Shown: positions 8,592-17,122 of the stretch, piece after piece | How the letters are laid out: every line of letters starts with the position of its first letter | How positions within the stretch are numbered: the first letter of the stretch is position 1 | Origin: Methanobacteriota archaeon | Lineage (GTDB): Archaea; Thermoplasmatota; Poseidoniia; Poseidoniales; Poseidoniaceae | Direction: 5' to 3' | Assembly: GCA_014240385.1 (NCBI GenBank) | Contig: JAAZXA010000016.1 | Coordinates: 1 to 39,509, forward strand | Length of the DNA stretch: 39,509 nt | Made by a program: the position numbers and the translations under genes | The notes under the pieces: model-generated | Databases searched by the model: none | What the model saw: the letters and a program-made list of their open reading frames with translations, nothing else | What the model was told of the DNA's origin: nothing

Positions 8592-9572
8592 ATGACTTCT
8601 GATGCTGAACCAAGGCCTCCCCTGCCGATAATTTGGATTCGTTTGATGAAGTTGAGAGTCATTGTCCTCTTGCAGATAACTGCGATTTGTGCTGTATTAG
8701 TCCACGATTTATTAGACCGTAAAGGTGTCATCGATGGTGGTGGACGTACTTGGTTAGATACTCTTGAAACTAGTTTTTGGGTATTCCTTGGAGGAACACT
8801 TTCTGCAGGCGGTTCGAATTCAATCAACATGTGGTTTGATTACGATATTGATGCAGGAATGCGCCGAACCAATACCCGTCCCGTTCCAATGGGTTGGATA
8901 TCTCGAGAGCATGCTCTAGTGTTTGGAATAATCATCGCCATTCTTGGAACCTTCGTTCTTTGGCAAGTTCACTGGAAAGCCGGATTTTGGACGGGTTTCT
9001 CGGTTTTATTTTATGTATTGATCTATACGATTTGGCTTAAGCGTAGGAGTCCATACAATATCGTCATTGGGGGCATTGCAGGAGCGACACCGCCCCTGAT
9101 TGCTTGGGCTGCGGCTGCATCTACTACACTTTCAGGAAGTAATCCCTTTGACCTTGGCTCCCCTGTACCATGGATGCTTTTCTTGTTGATTTTCCTTTGG
9201 ACACCACCTCATTTCTGGGCCTTGGCTCTTTATCGCCATGGGGAATATGGAAAGGTTGGCGTTCCGATGATGCCTGATGCCAAAGGTCCACATCGAACTT
9301 TGGTAGAATCAAAGATATATTGTGTACTGTTGATTCTACTGGCAGTAATTCCGATCATCTGGTCTGGCTATGGTATTGGATGGCCTCTTTCTGTAGTGGT
9401 CGCTGGGTTGGGGATTTGGTATGCGTCTACTGTTTGGGCAATTGATGCTGATGAAGCATTGGATGAGAATCAAAGAATGCCCAAAGCATTCCATTCTTTC
9501 ATGGCCAGTTTGAAATATCTGGCATTGATGTTTATTGGAGTAGTTATTGTGGCTGCTCAACCTTGGCTATGA
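8592..9572 (+). CDS. ctaB: Protoheme IX farnesyltransferase (heme O synthase)
   Basis: UbiA-superfamily membrane prenyltransferase that adds a farnesyl group to protoheme IX. The first Asp-rich motif is NMWFDYDIDAGMRRTNTRP near residues 77-95, the classic NxxxDxxxD prenyl-diphosphate site with the heme-enzyme RTxxRP extension. LKRRSPYNIVIGGIAG and TPPHFWALAL are also typical. 326 aa, about 8-9 membrane segments. Its GGAGGAG ribosome binding site lies inside the 3' end of ctaA, showing translational coupling. It converges with the tryptophan dioxygenase gene with a single intervening base. Confidence 0.95.
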   Translation: MTSDAEPRPPLPIIWIRLMKLRVIVLLQITAICAVLVHDLLDRKGVIDGGGRTWLDTLETSFWVFLGGTLSAGGSNSINMWFDYDIDAGMRRTNTRPVPMGWISREHALVFGIIIAILGTFVLWQVHWKAGFWTGFSVLFYVLIYTIWLKRRSPYNIVIGGIAGATPPLIAWAAAASTTLSGSNPFDLGSPVPWMLFLLIFLWTPPHFWALALYRHGEYGKVGVPMMPDAKGPHRTLVESKIYCVLLILLAVIPIIWSGYGIGWPLSVVVAGLGIWYASTVWAIDADEALDENQRMPKAFHSFMASLKYLALMFIGVVIVAAQPWL

Positions 9573-9573
9573 G

Positions 9574-10647
9574 TTATGCAAATCCATAAAACTCGGGGTT
9601 TTCTACATCTGAAATTTCGCTTCTTTTCACAAGAAGGGTGCGTACTTCCCAAAGGTCAGTGAATATCCTAGGCTTTGTTGTCATATCGAGATAGTCTACC
9701 CCTGATGTGCCTCCAGTACCAACTCTACGGCCTATCATACGCTCTACCATGCGCGCATGGTGGTGCCTGAAGAGTAGCAATTGTTGTTCTAGTTCTACGA
9801 TGCAATCTATCAGGGCTCTTGGCCAAGACAGTAATGGTAATTCTCGATAAGATTCTATGAATAAGAGACCTGCTCTATGTCTACTAATATTGCCTTCAGG
9901 AATTAGGAACTCTGCCGCTGCTTGTTGAGATTTTGAGAACCCCTCTTCCACCTTTTCAATATTTGGAGTACCAAGACTGATGTGTCTTGCCAATGAATCT
10001 GCATCGTGTTTGGACATTGATTCTAGGTGACTGCCGATGAAGGTGGAGACAACGGTCTCATCATCCTCATCGCTTGGGACTGAACCATTGATTGGTGTTC
10101 TTGCTAACCAATTAGTTAGGACATCCACTAAGGTATCTTCAGAACTAACCTGTAACAACCGTTGCCATGCTTTTTCCCCATCTTCAGATTCACTTGCTAA
10201 CTTCTTAAAATGTGCAAGGGGGTCCATGCCACCAGGGCGATTTTTCTTATCGAGACCAAGAATAATTTCCAGATGGCGCATTTGGAAAGATTCGAATCCG
10301 GAGGCTGTACCTAAGTCATCCCGGAATGCCAAGAAGCCTTGAGGGCTGAGAGTTTCCATTACCCTCCATTGAGATTGCATCAATTTGAGAATTTCAATAG
10401 TTCTTCTGAAATGTTGAACAACGATTGGAATGTCACTTTCAGGGACTTGTTCTTTGGATAGTAAAGATTTGGCCGTAGTCAACTCATTTATGATAAGTTT
10501 AAACCACAATTCAAAGGACTGGTGGACAATAATGAAATGCATCTCATCATGAGTTATTTCTCGTCCAGATGCGGTCCCACCATCTTGTAGGGCAAGCATC
10601 TGATGTAGGTGCAGATACTCGGAATAGGTGATACGTTGCTCCGCCAT
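9574..10647 (-). CDS. kynA: Tryptophan 2,3-dioxygenase
   Basis: Heme enzyme that opens the indole ring of L-tryptophan with O2 to give N-formylkynurenine. The N-terminus has YSEYLHLHQML and the substrate/heme region HEMHFIIVHQSFELW (here with D in place of the first residue: HDEMHFIIVHQSFELWFK). Proximal heme ligand is His297 in FRHHHARMVERMIG, followed by GTGGTSGVDYL, which closes on the substrate amino and carboxylate groups. 357 aa is longer than many bacterial forms (about 280-300) and closer to animal ones. Cytoplasmic. No kynurenine formamidase or kynureninase is in the window. No clear ribosome binding site; the transcript may be leaderless. Confidence 0.95.
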   Translation of the reverse strand: MAEQRITYSEYLHLHQMLALQDGGTASGREITHDEMHFIIVHQSFELWFKLIINELTTAKSLLSKEQVPESDIPIVVQHFRRTIEILKLMQSQWRVMETLSPQGFLAFRDDLGTASGFESFQMRHLEIILGLDKKNRPGGMDPLAHFKKLASESEDGEKAWQRLLQVSSEDTLVDVLTNWLARTPINGSVPSDEDDETVVSTFIGSHLESMSKHDADSLARHISLGTPNIEKVEEGFSKSQQAAAEFLIPEGNISRHRAGLLFIESYRELPLLSWPRALIDCIVELEQQLLLFRHHHARMVERMIGRRVGTGGTSGVDYLDMTTKPRIFTDLWEVRTLLVKRSEISDVENPEFYGFA

Positions 10648-10706
10648 GTGATGCTGCTAGTGATGAAAGGACATGAGCCTTTTCACAAACATGTATGAAA
10701 CAAGGC

Positions 10707-11819
10707 TTAGGAGAGTATGTCTGTCAATACTCCTTTTTCCATTGCTCGCTTGATTGAGCGGGCGATTCTGCGGCCGGTAGACATTCTCCATTCATTGATA
10801 TCGGAATATGATGAACCGCCAACGAAGGGGTTCGAACCTGCAACAATTCGGGCGCTTATTTCGAATACTTTGAATTCCAATTGGTCTGTAACAATTGTCT
10901 CAAGGCAAAATGGTCCAAGCATCCCTCTTGCACCTTCTTCTAATTCGAAAGAAGAGGCGACAACTCCTTCTGCTAATTTGAATGCTTCAGGCAAGAGACT
11001 TTCTCTTATTACAACAGGTTGGTTACCAGTTACTACGAAAGATGGCTCTAATTCCATCTCTCTTAAATCACGCAAAGAACCGAGTTTGTAAAACTCATCA
11101 ACATTGCTTTCATCGCGTCTATCCATCGACATTAATTCCAATCTGCCGAGGTTCTTTCCAGCATGGCTTCCGACCCCTTGAACTTGAAAGCCATCATCTG
11201 CAGTTGGATCGAAAAAGAAATGTAAATAATAACGGCAACCAAGCACGTATTCCTGAATTGTGAACTCTTCTTCAAGGAGGGCATTTCTTCTAAAATCTCG
11301 GTAATTCCTAGCGATAAAATATCCGCGGCCACCTTTGGCACCAGCGTATTTGACGATAACGGGGCCATCAATATCGTGAGGGTCGACGATTAACTTGGGC
11401 ATGGTACAGCCACCCGCCTCCAACCAATCACGCTGAGATTGGCGACTCGACTCATGCTTGAGGATACCCCGGTTACCAAATGTGGGAACCTCTAAATTTC
11501 GGAAGTTTTCAGCCCCAAGGTATTCGACTAATGAGCCATGAGGAATGATGATGACATTACGTTTCCGAAGCCATTCGGCTTGATCTAGTAATTCTCTATA
11601 ATCCTCAAGCATTAACCATTCATCAGGTTCAGCTCCAGGGAAAGCCTTGTAGTAACGGCGACGGTTTTCACCAACTGCAATTCCAAGTGTTTTGAAGCCC
11701 TCTGCGCGGGCTCCATGAAGTATCTGAAGAGAGGAATGAGAGGCTATTACTCCAATGGTTATCGAAGTGGAATCATAGCCCGCCAGCCAAGCTGCCAGCT
11801 CATCTTGGCTTATTCCCAT
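10707..11819 (-). CDS. purP: Formate-dependent AICAR formyltransferase (FAICAR synthetase, PurP)
   Basis: Archaeal ATP-grasp enzyme that makes FAICAR from AICAR, formate and ATP in IMP synthesis. About 370 aa from the ATG at 11819; an in-frame TTG at 11861 exists but the family begins at the ISQDELAAWLAGYD segment. Visible marks are IASHSSLQILHGARAEGF, the ATP-grasp glycine loop KYAGAKGGRGYF, and a C-terminal FEISARIVAGSNPF. Same strand as its neighbours, but with 45-60 base gaps, so an operon is possible rather than certain. Confidence 0.94.
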   Translation of the reverse strand: MGISQDELAAWLAGYDSTSITIGVIASHSSLQILHGARAEGFKTLGIAVGENRRRYYKAFPGAEPDEWLMLEDYRELLDQAEWLRKRNVIIIPHGSLVEYLGAENFRNLEVPTFGNRGILKHESSRQSQRDWLEAGGCTMPKLIVDPHDIDGPVIVKYAGAKGGRGYFIARNYRDFRRNALLEEEFTIQEYVLGCRYYLHFFFDPTADDGFQVQGVGSHAGKNLGRLELMSMDRRDESNVDEFYKLGSLRDLREMELEPSFVVTGNQPVVIRESLLPEAFKLAEGVVASSFELEEGARGMLGPFCLETIVTDQLEFKVFEISARIVAGSNPFVGGSSYSDINEWRMSTGRRIARSIKRAMEKGVLTDILS

Positions 11820-11905
11820 ATAGCCGGCTTCCGTATTCGCTCTAATACGGTTGCGATGCAAAGCCTTGAATTACCAGTATTTTATTGGGTGCTTAGAACT
11901 GCAAC

Positions 11906-13726
11906 TTAATGGATTTCAAACTCAAAAACAGACCTAATTGGTTCTGTAGAACTTATTTTTCCTTCCCAAGCAGATATACTTCCCTTTTGATTCAAAATTA
12001 TAGTGAATGGAGTGGGGTCTCGTGTCCCCAAGCCAAATCTCTTCCGGAAGTACGAGACACTGACTTCATATTTCCCAACGGGTGGTTTTGCGTGCCAAAT
12101 AATATGTTCAATAGGGTTCTTTGAGACTTTATTTGAATTCATTGCAACTACTAATTGTCCACCGCATGGAGAATATTGCGTATCTACATTAATGGTGTTT
12201 CCGGCAGGTGTACTTAGGTGTAGGTCTAAGTCATTTTTATTATTCCAAATAAGACTAACTTCCCAATCTGTCCTCTCAGCACCTTGGCCCTTTAAGCGCT
12301 TTTCGAATTCATCTAACAATGCTGAACTGAGTTTCATTTCAGTACCGATTGGCAAAAGGTCAAACTTTTCAGTTTCACTTTCGGACGGTACAGATGATAT
12401 TTCTTCGGTTTCGGATTCAGCTTTTTCTAATTCTTCAATATTTCTTTCTATATTATCCTTCCAAACCTGCTTCAGTCCTGTTGGGATTCCCTCAAGATTA
12501 ATATTCTGATATTCTTCAATAGTAGATGCATTTGCAATGTCTACTTTTACTCTCTCAAGAGGAGTTTTAGCTTCAGGAGCAGATGGTTCCACTTCAAGAG
12601 CATCTAACTCTACTTCAGGAGCAGATGGTTCTACTTCAAGAGCATCTGGTAAATATTCTACAACTTCATCACTTATTGAAGCCTCATCCTCAACGATATC
12701 AGACTCTATACCTAACTCACTTAGTAAATCATCAAATGATTCTACATTTGAATCACCCTCTTCTGAGTGAAGTGGTTCCTCTGATACTAACATTTCCTCA
12801 AGGCTTTCAGGGGACTCATCGGTTATCGATTCCGCAATGGGTTCTGTATCAATCACCTTATGTAATTCCTTAGCCATATCTGTCGCTTCTTCAAAACTAT
12901 CTTCATTTGTTAGAGCTTCTGACAAAATTTCTTGAGCTTCATCACTTAGTGATATCTCATCCTCAACAAGATTAGACTCCCTTATTATATCATCAAATGA
13001 TTCTAAATTTTGGAGTTCAAGGAAACGTCCTTGCGAATGTTCCATTAAACTCTTCATTTGTTCTTCGTTAATTCCTACAAATTCGATTTTATCAAGTTCT
13101 TCAGTTGTTGATGCTGCATCAATGAGTGCCCATGCTTCTGAATATGAACTTGCGTTGAATCTCTCTAATGCTTCATCCTTAGCCTCTTTTAATGATGCTC
13201 TTTGTTCTTCATTGACACCTGAAATAATGGTGCCTTGAATTTCTGTAGCCCTAGAGGCAGCCGCGATTTTCTCCTTCAATTCATTATATTTCGTTGCTTG
13301 TTGAACATCTATGTTGGCACCTAATATTTCATCCAAACGTTGAGTTTCATTTTCATCAAAACCAGAATAATCTAGGTCTTCAATCTCTTCTGGAGAAGTT
13401 GCAAGAATTAGCATCTGTTTCATATCTTCAAAACGGGCTTCTTTTGCTTCTTGTTCGGCAAGTTTTTCTAATTCTTCAATATTTCTTTGTATATTCTCTT
13501 CCCAAACTAACTTCAATCCTGCTGGGATCCCTTCAAGATTAATCTCCTGGTATTCTTCAATAGTAGAAGCATTTGCAATGTCTACTTTTACTCGCTCAAG
13601 AGAAGTTTCAGCTTCATATCCTTCACGCTTATTTAATTCAGGCATAGTGAATTCTGCAATATGTTTGATTGGGTCTCCTAGAGAAAGAGATTCTGTGTAC
13701 TCTTTTATCTCACCGCCGGCATTCAC
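11906..13726 (-). CDS. Distal part of split DUF2135/YfaP-like protein: helical repeats plus C-terminal domain
   Basis: 606 aa if read from GTG at 13726, but this frame continues upstream without interruption to the TGA at 13805-13807 and is most likely the second half of the gene that starts at 14668. Residues 1-31 finish the first DUF2135-like domain. Residues 42-240 hold four related helical units of about 45 residues (pattern: I/L-x-x-A-x-T-x-E-E, then G-I/V/F-N/D-E-E, then L). Residues 240-388 are very acidic with two DDL/DDI...VEDE(A/I)S(I/L)SDE segments and an ALEVEPSAPE tandem. Residues 389-435 repeat 42-88 almost exactly. Residues 487-606 are a complete DUF2135/YfaP-like beta domain (SLIWNNKNDLDLH, CGGQLVVAMN, PPVGKYEVSV). 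Independent translation would need internal initiation. Confidence 0.7.
   Translation of the reverse strand: MNAGGEIKEYTESLSLGDPIKHIAEFTMPELNKREGYEAETSLERVKVDIANASTIEEYQEINLEGIPAGLKLVWEENIQRNIEELEKLAEQEAKEARFEDMKQMLILATSPEEIEDLDYSGFDENETQRLDEILGANIDVQQATKYNELKEKIAAASRATEIQGTIISGVNEEQRASLKEAKDEALERFNASSYSEAWALIDAASTTEELDKIEFVGINEEQMKSLMEHSQGRFLELQNLESFDDIIRESNLVEDEISLSDEAQEILSEALTNEDSFEEATDMAKELHKVIDTEPIAESITDESPESLEEMLVSEEPLHSEEGDSNVESFDDLLSELGIESDIVEDEASISDEVVEYLPDALEVEPSAPEVELDALEVEPSAPEAKTPLERVKVDIANASTIEEYQNINLEGIPTGLKQVWKDNIERNIEELEKAESETEEISSVPSESETEKFDLLPIGTEMKLSSALLDEFEKRLKGQGAERTDWEVSLIWNNKNDLDLHLSTPAGNTINVDTQYSPCGGQLVVAMNSNKVSKNPIEHIIWHAKPPVGKYEVSVSYFRKRFGLGTRDPTPFTIILNQKGSISAWEGKISSTEPIRSVFEFEIH
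12422..12562 (-). repeat. Direct repeat copy B (partner at 13463-13603)
   Basis: 141 bases encoding a 47-residue helical unit; the partner copy lies 1041 bases away at 13463-13603. By eye 40 of 47 residues are identical, and long stretches are identical at DNA level (for example around ATTTGCAATGTCTACTTTTA). This indicates an intragenic duplication much younger than the other helical units. Confidence 0.8.
12571..12646 (-). repeat. 42-base tandem repeat (EVEPSAPE-type linker)
   Basis: A 42-base unit begins at 12571 and again at 12613, the second copy matching for about 34 bases with one difference. It encodes a 14-residue acidic, Pro/Ala-containing linker between the acidic region and the second long repeat. 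Confidence 0.75.
13463..13603 (-). repeat. Direct repeat copy A (partner at 12422-12562)
   Basis: Partner of the unit at 12422-12562: the same 47-codon module with LERVKVDIANASTIEEYQ shared exactly between the copies. Confidence 0.8.
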
Positions 13727-13807
13727 AATAACAGTGAAGCGGCAATGCTTTTTGGTTCTCCTTTTTGGATGATGCTTGTAAAAATGAACGTAGGCCTTGT
13801 AGACTCA
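13727..13807 (-). other. In-frame TGA and 26 following codons joining two halves of one gene
   Basis: On the minus strand the frame reads ...GEGAPP, TGA at 13807-13805, then VYKAYVHFYKHH and 14 more sense codons into the GTG at 13726. The sister domain at the far end of the same frame reads AKPPVGKYEVSVSYF. A Gly codon is expected at or beside the TGA, and GGA to TGA is one base change. No frameshift is involved: 13804 to 13727 is exactly 26 codons. TGA ends several other genes here (such as aspartate kinase), so it is a normal stop in this genome. Confidence 0.85.
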
Positions 13808-14668
13808 AGGGGGCGCACCCTCTCCCCAGACAACATTCTCAACAGGACGTTTTGATTCAGCACGCACATTCATGTCAACATCGAGTTCTCCGCCACACTT
13901 TGAAAGCCGATTCCCACCGTGAATTCTCTCGCCACTTGGACATAAGATATGCAAATCAAGGTCATTGCGGTCATTCCACATCAATGAAATTTGTACTTCG
14001 CCTCCTTTTGCACCTTCACGTTCAAGTCTTTGCTCGAGTTCTTTTTGGGTATTTTCGTCCGCTTCGAAACCTTCGCTTTCAGTTTCTGGTTGGCTTTGGA
14101 CTTCGAAGTTTCTTTGGGCCTCCATCGCTAACATGTTTTCCTGACGAACTTCTTCATCGGCAATTCTAGCAGAATTCTCTTCCACCTCTAATAATCGTAA
14201 GCGCTCTTCTTCTTCCTTTCTCTTGGCTTCCATCTGTTTTTTGAAATTCTCTAACTCAAGACGCTCTTTTTCTTTTCTTGCTGCATACACCTCTGCCTCC
14301 TTTTTTTGCTGTAATGCTTCTTTTTCAGCGGCATCCTTGATACTTTCGATAATCTTCTGCTTTCTTTTTGCAATAATTGCCTGTTCTTCAGCAGCTTCTT
14401 TTTCCTCTTGTAATCGTAATTTTTCTAACCTTGCCTCGCGGCTTTCCATCAATTCCATCAAGATTCTGTTGAATTCGTGGCGGGCGTCTGTGAAGGTCAA
14501 GTCCTCTTTCACTTTTTCTTTCCCCTCATCATGCAAGGTAAAATCCATAGATTCTTCGCGCTGACGAATGATAAATGGTAATGACCTTTCGCGGATTGCT
14601 ATGGTGGCAACCCCATAGGCAAAACCACCTGCCAAGACTCCAAGTAGAGTCCAATCCACCCAAGGCAT
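13805..14668 (-). CDS. Proximal part of split gene: membrane anchor, coiled coil, truncated DUF2135-like domain
   Basis: 287 aa from the ATG at 14668; an in-frame ATG at 14689 adds seven residues. I prefer 14668 because a GGGGGG run precedes it by two bases. One N-terminal membrane segment (WTLLGVLAGGFAYGVATIAI) is followed by a long Glu/Lys/Arg-rich coiled coil (about residues 65-195) and then the first half of a DUF2135/YfaP-like beta domain (SLMWNDRNDLDLHILCPSGE, CGGELDVDMN). The domain is cut by TGA right after GEGAPP, while the remaining strands are encoded in frame downstream. As it stands the product would end in half a domain. Third gene of the ABC ATPase-permease operon, with a 28-49 base gap. 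Confidence 0.75.
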   Translation of the reverse strand: MPWVDWTLLGVLAGGFAYGVATIAIRERSLPFIIRQREESMDFTLHDEGKEKVKEDLTFTDARHEFNRILMELMESREARLEKLRLQEEKEAAEEQAIIAKRKQKIIESIKDAAEKEALQQKKEAEVYAARKEKERLELENFKKQMEAKRKEEEERLRLLEVEENSARIADEEVRQENMLAMEAQRNFEVQSQPETESEGFEADENTQKELEQRLEREGAKGGEVQISLMWNDRNDLDLHILCPSGERIHGGNRLSKCGGELDVDMNVRAESKRPVENVVWGEGAPP

Positions 14669-14689
14669 GACCCCCCTTAGGGGGGGCAT
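14666..14689 (-). promoter_or_regulatory. C-run/G-run hairpin over the ribosome binding site
   Basis: On the minus strand, ATG is followed by seven C, then TAA, then six G, TC and ATG. The C and G runs can pair as a six-base GC stem with a three-base loop. The G run is also the apparent ribosome binding site of the ATG at 14668, so folding would hide it. This may limit translation of the coiled-coil gene relative to its permease neighbour. Confidence 0.4.
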
Positions 14690-14717
14690 GGCACAATAAA
14701 CCTACGCCGGCAGAAAG

Positions 14718-17117
14718 TTATGAAATATCCTTAGATTGTTCGATTAAGTCCATTTTATTTATTCTCCATATTCCGATTGGAGTGGTTAAGATTGCCGCAA
14801 TAAGCACGTAAAGGACGATTTGGCCAACAATCCACCAGTTGACTAAGAGTGGAAGATGGAAGGCCCAAGTTGAAAACTCAGCAGATAATGCCGTGGCCAA
14901 AAAATAAGAGGAAAATGCACCAACTATGCCACCAAGTAATCCAATAATCACATGCTCGATGAGTAATATTTTCGTCAATGTACCTCGAGATGCACCTAAG
15001 ATTCTCAATGTAGCGAATTCGGTATCACGCTCACTTAAATTAATCAATAAGGTATTGAGTAATATTGCCAAGGCAATAGACCATCCAACGAATAACATTA
15101 CAGCCATAAACCCTGCTTGAGTTTCCATTAACTCATCTATTGATTCCTGCATTTCACGGCTACTCGTTATCGACCAAGAAAATCCTCGTAATTCATCATC
15201 GATAATTCCTTCTTCATGCTGTAGCCAAATAAGGTTCGCACCCATTTCTGTAGCGGCTTCAAAATCGCTAAGATGCATACTCATGGTTCGCATCATTTCA
15301 GAAGTTGTGCCGACGATTTCAACTTCCATGGTTGTGGCGCCAAAAACAATATATTGCTTTTCTCCAATTTCCCAATCCAAATGCAAAGCCATTCCTTCAT
15401 CAATCAAGACTTGGGCAGGGTTTGCACCTACCATTGGTAATTTTCCAGAGGCCAAGTCAGTTGTTCTCAAGGCATTTGGCGAGGTGGAGATTTCATCCAT
15501 TGCAAGAATCATGAATGGTCTTTCATCGCCGCTAGCATTGGCAAAATATCTAGCTACAAATTGCGATCCTTCTATCTCATTTGAGTCAACCCAAGCAGAA
15601 ATGGAATCATTATTCCAAGGTAGGTATGAAATTTCGCTATCCCATTTATTTTGGACACTATTTGCATCATTGAAGGCGGCTTGAATTGAGGCCATCATCA
15701 ACATTGTACTTCCAGTTAGAATCAAGGCCATACCAAGGGCCAGAATAGTTACTGCTAATCTCTGTGGTTTACGGAAAGTTGAACGCACTCCTAGGCCCAT
15801 CGTTGGTGGTAATGAGTTGGTTAATTTCGCCAACCATTTTGCTGGTTTTTTGCCATTCCCTTGGCCCATTACATCCAAGGGCATCAAACGGCTGGCCTTC
15901 ATGGCCGGCCGTATTCCAAATACTAAGACAATAAAAAGAACTGCTGACCATATTTTCAACAATAGGTCTGGGTAATGATTTATTTTGACAATTGGAATGC
16001 CAAAGAAACTGAAATACCATGAAGTTAATCCTTCTGAGCCAAATGGACTAAGGGCAAGCAGTAAACCAAGTGAGGAACCAATTACTCCAAGGAGCAAAGG
16101 GGTCATCATGTAATCCAATAAGATTTGATTTCGAGGGACTCCCAGTGTCCTCAAGACTGCAATTTCACGCGCTTGGCTGCGTACCATTCGGTCCATACTG
16201 ATAGCAATAACAAGGCCTGAAACCACCGCCAAAACGATAGTAAATAGCGGCAGGGATTTCTTTGACCCTTCAAGGTCTTGGCGCAGTAATTCGACGGAAT
16301 ATATTGAACCTCTATCTCCAACCTGAACCGTCTCAATTCCTGAAATTGATAATTGCTGCAATAATTCAGCCTTCAGTGGTGAAAGTGCAATACCCTCATC
16401 CTCACTAGTATCTTGTAAATCATAGTCGGGCTCACCTTCAAGGTCGACAAGTAATCTATTTCTTGAATTTGCATCAATGCCGGCCATTGAAGTCAATTCT
16501 TCGACCGGTAAATACAGCACAGCATAACCTCCTTGCTTAGGAAATAATCCACCCTCTGGTACGTAGAATAGATGTTCTGGGCTAACTGCAAGTCCAGATA
16601 GTGTCAAGTTATGTTGGCTGTCTCCAATTAAAATAGTGAAGTTATCGCCAACTTCAAGTTTCATGTATTCCGCAAGATGGTCATCTAATACCACTTCTCC
16701 GGCTTCCTCTGGCCAATGACCTGAGGTGTAATACAACTTGTTGACTTGGCCTGATTCAAAACCATGTAATTTTGCCGATGCCCATTTGGAATCTTCATCT
16801 AGAAAAAAGGCAGACATACTCAGCCTTGCTTCACAAGAATTGATTGGCAGTCCCTGCTGGGAAGCAAATGAGCTAAGGTTTGAACAGGCATTATCGAAAG
16901 ATGAAGCCGGATAGAAAGTGCCCTTTGAATCGGCAAATAAATCTCCAAGATTAGTTTCTGCATACATATCCTGGTATACACTATCGGCATTTCTCGTATG
17001 TTCTGCCATACTTATGGACAGCCAAGTTGCCAAGGTTATCAAAAAGAGAACCATGAATACTCGTAATTTTATTCTCCATAAACTGCGACGTAACCGCTTA
17101 AAGAGCAATTTTCTCAT
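14718..17117 (-). CDS. FtsX/MacB-type ABC transporter permease
   Basis: 799 aa, two FtsX-like halves. One membrane segment near the N-terminus (VFMVLFLITLATWLSI) precedes an extracellular domain of about 250 residues. Three to four segments follow from about residue 293 (FTIVLAVVSGLVIAISM...), a middle helix after a second LAVTILALGMALILTGSTMLM junction and second extracellular domain, then three C-terminal segments. The REIAVLRTLGVPRNQILL and EFATLRILGASRGTLTKIL motifs after helices are the typical coupling helices. Start at ATG 17117: AAGGAG lies upstream and overlaps the stop of the ATPase gene. Likely mechanotransmission or lipoprotein/peptide export, not import; substrate unknown. Confidence 0.88.
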   Translation of the reverse strand: MRKLLFKRLRRSLWRIKLRVFMVLFLITLATWLSISMAEHTRNADSVYQDMYAETNLGDLFADSKGTFYPASSFDNACSNLSSFASQQGLPINSCEARLSMSAFFLDEDSKWASAKLHGFESGQVNKLYYTSGHWPEEAGEVVLDDHLAEYMKLEVGDNFTILIGDSQHNLTLSGLAVSPEHLFYVPEGGLFPKQGGYAVLYLPVEELTSMAGIDANSRNRLLVDLEGEPDYDLQDTSEDEGIALSPLKAELLQQLSISGIETVQVGDRGSIYSVELLRQDLEGSKKSLPLFTIVLAVVSGLVIAISMDRMVRSQAREIAVLRTLGVPRNQILLDYMMTPLLLGVIGSSLGLLLALSPFGSEGLTSWYFSFFGIPIVKINHYPDLLLKIWSAVLFIVLVFGIRPAMKASRLMPLDVMGQGNGKKPAKWLAKLTNSLPPTMGLGVRSTFRKPQRLAVTILALGMALILTGSTMLMMASIQAAFNDANSVQNKWDSEISYLPWNNDSISAWVDSNEIEGSQFVARYFANASGDERPFMILAMDEISTSPNALRTTDLASGKLPMVGANPAQVLIDEGMALHLDWEIGEKQYIVFGATTMEVEIVGTTSEMMRTMSMHLSDFEAATEMGANLIWLQHEEGIIDDELRGFSWSITSSREMQESIDELMETQAGFMAVMLFVGWSIALAILLNTLLINLSERDTEFATLRILGASRGTLTKILLIEHVIIGLLGGIVGAFSSYFLATALSAEFSTWAFHLPLLVNWWIVGQIVLYVLIAAILTTPIGIWRINKMDLIEQSKDIS

Positions 17118-17122
17118 AGGAA

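Noticed and set aside
12003-12509. Plus-strand ORF of 168 codons opposite the DUF2135 domain
   Set aside because: Antisense to a domain with a clear duplicated copy; Ser/Phe-rich as expected from complement of Glu/Lys-rich coding.
13726-13726. GTG as a true independent start of the 606-residue ORF
   Set aside because: No ribosome binding site precedes it, and the frame upstream encodes the missing strands of the first DUF2135-like domain right up to the TGA.
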